From Saccoglossus kowalevskii (Eukaryota; Hemichordata; Enteropneusta; Harrimaniidae): a stretch of 64,000 nt of DNA. The notes beneath the pieces were generated by a model. The model saw nothing but the letters and a program-made list of their open reading frames with translations, was not told the origin of the DNA and searched no databases. A program made the position numbers and the translations under genes. Location of the stretch: positions 57,888 to 121,887 of the forward strand of contig NW_003150839.1 in the NCBI RefSeq assembly GCF_000003605.2, read 5' to 3'. Below are positions 58,165-64,000 of the stretch, piece after piece; within the stretch, counting starts at the first letter, position 1, and each line of letters starts with the position of its first letter.

Positions 58165-58673
58165 TAGTTGGACTCTTCAACATTCGTACGAAATTAATAT
58201 GAGTCACATTAATATGCTTGTATTGAGTGGTTTCAGTGGTTTTCAGACCGCAATTAACTGTAGGAGTTGCCTCAATGAAAGTGCGAAATTGAGTTGTGTC
58301 AAAAAATTCGTTTGTCTTGATTGGTTTCAGTAACTCACTCATCGCCCATAAACATACAACATTGACTGGTTTGTTCATCCAAGATGGGAAATTAGCTGTA
58401 GGAGTTGCCCTTATGAAATTCGAACTGATGGCCCCCGCTATAACCACAGAGCTACGGAGGCGGCTTGTAGCCTTGAAGATACCGTGTAGGAGTTGCCCCT
58501 AAGAAATTCGAAGTAATGGCTTCTGTCTTAACCACAGAGCTAAGGAGGCGGCTTGCATTGCAAAATAAGTCATATCAATGCGCCTGTCTTGATAAGTTTG
58601 AGTTACACACTCATTACACATAAACATGCATCATTGACTGGTATGTCAAACATTAAAAATTCTCTCTAGTGGA

Positions 58674-58746
58674 AGACCCCTATGAGATTCAAACTCATGA
58701 CCCCTGGTTTACAAGACCAGTGCTCTAACCACTGAGCTAAGGAGGC
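58674..58746 (-). tRNA. trnT-UGU: tRNA-Thr(UGU) copy 102, weakened
   Basis: C2-U71 mismatch and C56 to T. Confidence 0.57.
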
Positions 58747-59255
58747 TAGTTGGACTCTTGAACAGTCGTACGAAATTAAAATGAGTCACATTAATATGCT
58801 TGTATTGAGTGGTTTCAGTGGTTTTCAGACCGCAATTAACTGTTGGAGTTGCCTCAATGAAAGTGAGAAATTGAGTTGAGTCAAAAAATTCGCTTGTCTT
58901 GATTGGTTTCAGTAACTCACTCATCGCCCATAAACATACAACATTGACTGGTTTGTTCATCCAAGATGGGAAATTAGCTGTAGGAGTTGCCCTTATGAAA
59001 TTCGAACTCATGGCCCCCGCTATAACCACAGAGCTACGGAGGCGGCTTGTAGCCTTGAAGATACCGTGTAGGAGTTGCCCCTAAGAAATTCGAAGTAATG
59101 GCTTCTGTCTTAACCACAGAGCTAAGGAGGCGGCTTGCATTGCAAATTGAGTCATATCAATGCGCCTGTCTTGATAAGTTTGAGTTACACACTCATTACA
59201 CATAAACATGCAACATTGACTGGTATGTCAAACATTAAAAATTCTCTCTAGTGGA

Positions 59256-59328
59256 AGCCCCCTATGAGATTCAAACTCATGACCCCTGGTTTACAAGACC
59301 AGTGCTCTAACCACTGAGCTAAGGAGGC
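59256..59328 (-). tRNA. trnT-UGU: tRNA-Thr(UGU) copy 103, C56U
   Basis: C56 to T alters the B box and the G19 contact. Stems intact. Confidence 0.65.
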
Positions 59329-59836
59329 TAGTTGGACTCTTCAACAGTCGTACGAAATTAAAATGAGTCACATTAATATGCTTGTATTGAGTGGTTTCAG
59401 TGGTTTTCAGACCGCAATTAACTGTAGGAGTTGCCTCAATGAAAGTGAGAAATTGAGTTGAGTCAAAAAATTCGCTTGTCTTGATTGGTTTCAGTAACTC
59501 ACTCATCGCCCATAAACATACAACATTGACTGGTTTGTTCATCCAAGATTGAAAATTAGCTGTAGGAGTTGTCCTTATGAAATTCGAACTCATGGCCCCG
59601 CTATAACCACGGAGCTAAGGAGGCAGCTTGTAGCCTTGAAGATACCGTGTAGGAGTTGCCCCTAAGAAATTCGAAGTAGTGGCTTCTGTCTTAACCAAAG
59701 AGCTAAGGAGGCGGCTTGCATTGCAAATTGAGTCATATCAATGCGCCTGTCTTGATAAGTTTGAGTTACACACTCATTACACATAAACATGCAACATTGA
59801 CTGGTATGTCAAACATTAAAAATTCTCTCTAGTGGA

Positions 59837-59910
59837 AGCCCCTTATGAGATTCGAACTCATGACCCCCTGGTTTACAAGACCAGTGCTCTAACCACTGAG
59901 CTAAGGAGGC
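59837..59910 (-). tRNA. trnT-UGU: tRNA-Thr(UGU) copy 104, uncompensated A67
   Basis: C6-A67 mismatch and a six-base variable loop (one extra G), 74 nt in all. Confidence 0.7.
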
Positions 59911-60418
59911 TACTAGGACTCTTCAACATTCGTGCGAAATTAAAATGAGTCACATTAATATGCTTGCATTGAGTGGTTTCAGTGGTTTTCAGACCGCAAT
60001 TACCTGTAGGAGTTGCCTCAATGAAAGTGAGAAATTGAGTTGAGTCAAAAAATTCGCTTGTCTTGACTGGTTTCAGTAACTCACTCATCGCCCATAAACA
60101 TACAACATTGACTGGTTTGTTCATCCAAGATGGAAAATTAGCTGTAGGAGTTGCCCTTATGAAATTCGAACTCATGGCCCCGCTATAACCACGGAGCTAA
60201 GGAGGCGGCTTGTAGCCTTGAAGATACCGTGTAGGAGTTGCCCCTAAGAAATTCGAAGTAATGGCTTCTGTCTGAACCACAGAGCTAAGGAGGCGGCTTG
60301 CATTGCAAATTGACTCATATCAATGCGCCTGTCTTGATAAGTTTGAGTTACACACTCATTACACATAAACATGCAACATTGACTGGTATGTCAAACATTA
60401 AAAATTCTCTCTAGTGGA

Positions 60419-60491
60419 AGCCCCATATGAGATTCCAACTCATGACCCCTGGTTTACAAGACCAGTGCTCTAACCACTGAGCTAAGGAGGC
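60419..60491 (-). pseudogene. tRNA-Thr(UGU) copy 105, C56 lost
   Basis: C56 to G and C6-U67 as in copies 70 and 85, but with T47 retained. Confidence 0.6.
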
Positions 60492-60999
60492 TAGTTGGAC
60501 TCTTCAACAGTCGTACGAAATTAAAATGAGTCACATTAATATGCTTGTATTGAGTGGTTTCAGTGGTTTTCAGACCGCAATTAACTGTAGGAGTTGCCTC
60601 AATGAAAGTGAGAAATTGAGTTGAGTCAAAAAATTCGTTTGTCTTGATTGGTTTCAGTAACTCACTCATCGCCCATAAACATACAACATTGACTGGTTTG
60701 TTCATCCAAGATGGGAAATTAGCTGTAGGAGTTGCCCTTATGAAATTCGAACTCATGGCCCCGCTATAACCACGGAGCTAAGGAGACGGCTTGTAGCCTT
60801 GAAGATACCGTGTAGGAGTTGCCCCTAAGAAATTCGAAGTAATGGCTTCTGTCTTAACCACAGAGCTAAGGAGGCGGCTTGCATTGCAAATTGAGTCATA
60901 TCAATGCGCCTGTCTTGATAAGTTTGAGTTACACACTCATTACACATAAACATGCAACATTGACTGGTATGTCAAACATTAAAAATTCTCTCTATTGGT

Positions 61000-61072
61000 A
61001 GCCCCCTATGAGATTCGAACTCTTGACCCCTGGTTTACAAGACCAGTGCCCTAACCACTGAGCTAAGGAGGC
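61000..61072 (-). tRNA. trnT-UGU: tRNA-Thr(UGU) copy 106
   Basis: A50-A64 mismatch and U12-G23 wobble, as in copies 47 and 50. Confidence 0.72.
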
Positions 61073-61582
61073 TAGTTGGACTCTTCAACATTCGTACGAA
61101 AATAAAATGAGTCACATTAATATGCTTGTATTGAGTGGTTTCAGTGGTTTTCAGACCGCAATTAACTGTAGGAGTTGCCTCAATGAAAGTGAGAAATTGA
61201 GTTGAGTCAACAAAAAAACGCTTGTCTTGATCGGTTTCAGTAACTCACTCATCGCCCATAAACATACAACATTGACTGGTTTGTTCATCCAAGATGGAAA
61301 ATTAGCTGTAGGAGTTGCCCTTATGAAATTCGAACTCATGGCCCCGCTATAACCACGGAGCTAAGGAGGCGGCTCGTAGCCTTGAAGATACCGTGTAGGA
61401 GTTGTCCCTAAGAAATTCGAAGTAATGGCTTCTGTCTTAATCACAGAGCTAAGGAGGTGGCTTGCATTGCAAATTGAGTCATATCAATGCGCCTGTCTTG
61501 ATAAGTTTGAGTTACACACTCATTACACATAAACATGCAACATTGACTGGTATGTCAAACATTAAAAATTCTCTCTAGTGGC

Positions 61583-61655
61583 AGCCCCCTATGAGATTCG
61601 AACTCATGACCCCTGGTTTACAAGACCAGTGCTCTAACCACTGAGCTAAGGAGGC
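61583..61655 (-). tRNA. trnT-UGU: tRNA-Thr(UGU) copy 107, consensus
   Basis: Consensus body in the position that carries the T57 variant in the related 25.8-29.9 kb block. Confidence 0.93.
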
Positions 61656-62163
61656 TAGTTGGACTCTTCAAAATTCGTACGACATTAAAATGAGTCACAT
61701 TAATATGCTTGTATTGAGTGGTTTCAGTGGTTTTCAATCTGCAATTAACTGTAGGAGTTGCCTCAATGAAAGTGAGAAATTGAGTTGAGTCAAAAAAGTC
61801 GCTTGTCTTGATTGGTTTCAGTAACTCACTCATTGCCCATAAACATACAACATTGACTGGTTTTTTCATCCAAGATGGGAAATTAGCTGTAGGAGTTGCC
61901 TTTATGAAATTCGAACTCATGGCCCCGCTATAACCACAGAGCTAAGGAGGTGGCTTGTAGCCTTGAAGATACCGTGTAGGAGTTGCCCCTAAGAAATTCG
62001 AAGTAATGGCTTCTGTCTTAACCACAGAGCTAAGGAGGCGGCTTGCATTGCAAATTGAGTCATATCAATGCGCCTGTCTTTATAAGTTTGAGTTACACAC
62101 TCATTACACATAAACATGCAACATTGACTGGTATGTCGAACATTAAAAATTCTCTCTTGTGGA

Positions 62164-62236
62164 AGCCCCCTATGAGATTCGAACTCATGACCCCTGGTTT
62201 ACAAGACCAGAGCTCTAACCACTGAGCTAAGGAGGC
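62164..62236 (-). tRNA. trnT-UGU: tRNA-Thr(UGU) copy 108
   Basis: Only A26 to T at the D/anticodon stem junction. Confidence 0.87.
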
Positions 62237-62744
62237 TAGTTGGACTCTTCAACATTCGTACGAAATTAAAATGAGTCACATTAATATGCTTGTATTGAGT
62301 GGTTTCAGTGGTTTTCAGACCGCAATTAACTGTAGGAGTTGCCTCAATGAAAGTGAGAAATTGAGTTGAGTCAAAAGATTCGCTTGTTTTGATTGGTTTC
62401 AGTAACTCACTCATCGCCCATAAACATACAACATTGACTGGTTTGTTCATCCAAGATGGAAAATTAGCTGTAGGAGTTGCCCTTATGAAATTCGAACTCA
62501 TGGCCCCGCTATAACCACGGAGCTAAGGAGACGGCTTGTAGCCTTGAAGATACCGTGTAGGAGTTGCCCCTAAGAAATTCGAAGTAATGGCTTCTGTCTT
62601 AACCACAGAGCTAAGGAGGCGGCTTGCATTGCAAATTGAGTCATATCAATGCGCCTGTCTTGATAAGTTTGAGTTACACACTCATTACACATAAACATGC
62701 AACATTGACTGGTATGTCAAACATTAAAAATTCTCTCTTGCGGA

Positions 62745-62817
62745 AGCCCCCTATGAGATTCGAACTCATGACTCCTGGTTTACAAGACCAGTGCTCTAAC
62801 CACTGAGCTAAGGAGGC
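62745..62817 (-). tRNA. trnT-UGU: tRNA-Thr(UGU) copy 109
   Basis: G45 to A only. Confidence 0.88.
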
Positions 62818-63325
62818 TAGTTGGACTCTTCAAAATTCGTACGACATTAAAATGAGTCACATTAGTATGCTTGTATTGAGTAGTTTCAGTGGTTTTCAAT
62901 CTGCAATTAACTGTAGGAGTTGCCTCAATGAAAGTGAGAAATTGAGTTGAGTCAAAAAATTTGCTTGTCTTGATTGGTTTCAGTAACTCACTCATCGCCC
63001 ATAAACATACAACATTGACTGGTTTGTTAATCGAAGATGGAAAATTAGCTGTAGGAGTTGCCCTTATGAAATTCGAACTCATGGCCCCGCTATAACCACG
63101 GAGCTAAGGAGACGGCTTGTAGCCTTGAAGATACCGTGTAGGAGTTGCCCCTAAGAAATTCGAAGTAATGGCTTCTGTCTTAACCACAGAGCTAAGGAGG
63201 CGGCTTGCATTGCAAATTGAGTCATATCAATGCGCCTGTCTTGATAAGTTTGAGTTACACACTCATTACACATAAACATGCAACATTGACTGGTATGTCA
63301 AACATTAAAAATTCTCTCTAGTGGT

Positions 63326-63398
63326 AGCCCACTATGAGATTCGAACAAATGACCCCTGGTTACCAAGACCAGTGCTCTAACCACAGAGCTAAGGAGGC
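63326..63398 (-). pseudogene. tRNA copy 110, anticodon changed to UGG, degraded
   Basis: The loop reads CTTGGTA, so the anticodon would be UGG (proline) with A37 to T. C5-U68 mismatch, T51 and T52 in the T stem, and A14 to T. Probably inactive. Confidence 0.65.
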
Positions 63399-63908
63399 TA
63401 GTTGGACTCTTCAACATTCGTACGAAATTACAATGAGTCACATTAATATGCTTGTATTGAGTGGTTTCAGTGGTTTTCAGACCGCAATTAACTATAGGAG
63501 TTGCCTCAATGAAAGTGAGAAATTGAGTTGAGTCAAAAAAACGCTTGTCTTGATTGGTTTCAGTAACTCACTCATCGCCCATAAACATACAACATTGACT
63601 GGTTTGTTCATCCAAGATGGAAAATTAGCTGTAGGAGTTGCCCTTATGAAATTCGAACTCATGGCCGCGCTATAACCACGGAGCTAAGGAGGCGGCTTGT
63701 AGCCTTGAAGATACCGTGTAGGAGTTGCCCCTAAAGAAATTCGAAGTAATGGCTTCTGTCTTAACCACAGAGCTAACGAGGCGGCTTGCATTGCAAATTG
63801 AGTCATATCAATGCGCCTGTCTTGATAAAGTTTGAGTTACACACTCATTACACATAAACATGCAACATTTGACTGGTTTGTCAAACATTTAAAATGACCT
63901 CTAAGTGA

Positions 63909-63980
63909 AGCCCCCTATGAGATTCGAACTTCATGACCCCTGATTTACAGACCAGTGCTCTAACCATTGAGCTAAGAGGG
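63909..63980 (-). pseudogene. tRNA-Thr copy 111, several indels
   Basis: An extra base in the T stem, one base missing from the anticodon loop (CTGTAA), one missing from the 5' acceptor, and G1 to C. The surrounding 200 bp also has one-base indels, so sequence error is a live alternative to real decay. Confidence 0.6.
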
Positions 63981-64000
63981 TAGTTGGACTCTTCACATTC

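Larger units (their letters stand above)
54078..58653 (-). repeat. four-unit higher-order repeat, period 2288 bp
   Basis: Copies 94-97 and 98-101 are spaced exactly 2288 bp apart position by position. Both blocks contain the CATTCATACG flank, GTTGCCCAAATGAAATTCG in R1 and the 18-nt deleted pseudogene (copies 96 and 100). Confidence 0.8.
1..64000 (-). repeat. tandem tRNA-Thr(UGU) gene array, ~581-bp unit, 111 tRNA positions
   Basis: The same unit runs head to tail across the window with all tRNAs on the minus strand. TRNA-to-tRNA spacing is mostly 580-583 bp. Exceptions are 594-596 (insertion in S2), 555-574 (small deletions), 673-681 (duplicated R2), and 263 and 493 around 41.7-42.4 kb. The consensus tRNA folds as a cloverleaf: acceptor GCCTCCT/AGGGGGC with one U4-G69 pair, D arm GCTC/GAGC, anticodon stem CTGGT/ACCAG around CTTGTAA, variable GGGTC, T arm ATGAG-TTCGAAT-CTCAT, discriminator U. 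There is no intron and no encoded CCA. Both array ends lie outside the window. Per-copy entries give only departures from this consensus. Confidence 0.97.

Noticed and set aside
58899-59084. Recurrent 61-codon frame on the plus strand
   Set aside because: Lies antisense across S3, R1 and R2; it exists only in units that have the extra C in GGCCCCCGC. It is a repeat by-product.
1-64000. CRISPR array
   Set aside because: The repeat unit is about 581 bp and the intervening sequence is itself repeated, with no unique spacers. Eukaryotic tRNA genes are present.
1-64000. tRNA-derived SINE cluster
   Set aside because: The copies are strictly tandem with fixed phase, no target-site duplications and no A-rich or simple-repeat tails, and the tRNA is intact and correctly terminated. 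SINEs may have arisen from such a locus, but this is not a SINE insertion.
1-64000. Bacterial or organellar tRNA cluster
   Set aside because: No encoded CCA, a single isoacceptor, T-run terminators and A/B boxes point to nuclear Pol III genes.

Overview
The whole 64 kb window is one uninterrupted, head-to-tail tandem array. A unit of about 581 bp is repeated roughly 110 times, and every unit carries one intronless nuclear-type tRNA-Thr gene (anticodon UGU) on the minus strand. I located 111 tRNA-Thr positions: 25 have an identical 72-nt body, most others differ by one to three bases, and about 20 look inactivated. The array has no visible edge; the window starts inside one spacer and stops inside another. 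I found no credible protein gene, rRNA or CRISPR.

The DNA is eukaryotic nuclear: the tRNA genes do not encode CCA, they contain A-box and B-box internal promoters, and a run of T about 14 bp past the tRNA 3' end acts as a Pol III terminator. The tRNA body looks like an animal cytosolic tRNA-Thr(UGU), but I cannot name the lineage.

Each unit is itself built from older duplications. Going up the + strand from a tRNA gene (right end = 0) it holds: an 18-bp spacer; a 10-bp palindrome; spacer S2, which begins with TGAGTCA; R3, a scrap of a tRNA 3' end; spacer S3, a paralogue of S2; R1 (+243 to +296), a tRNA relic with no anticodon arm; R2 (+330 to +384), a second armless relic; S1, a paralogue of S3; the T-run; and the next tRNA at +509. 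The present unit therefore appears to descend from a smaller spacer-plus-tRNA monomer that was triplicated, with only one of the daughter tRNAs surviving intact.

On top of the basic period there are higher-order repeats of 2, 3 and 4 units (at 4.8-7.1, 6.9-11.0, 17.0-19.3, 20.0-22.3, 25.8-29.9, 34.6-35.7 and 54.1-58.6 kb). Rare variants are shared over tens of kilobases, as expected from unequal exchange and conversion. Irregular units include three with a duplicated R2, one that lost R1, a 263-bp chimeric unit near 41.9 kb, and 15 with a 13-14 bp insertion in the tRNA 5' flank. All recurring open frames (up to 135 codons) are repeats of the unit read as codons.
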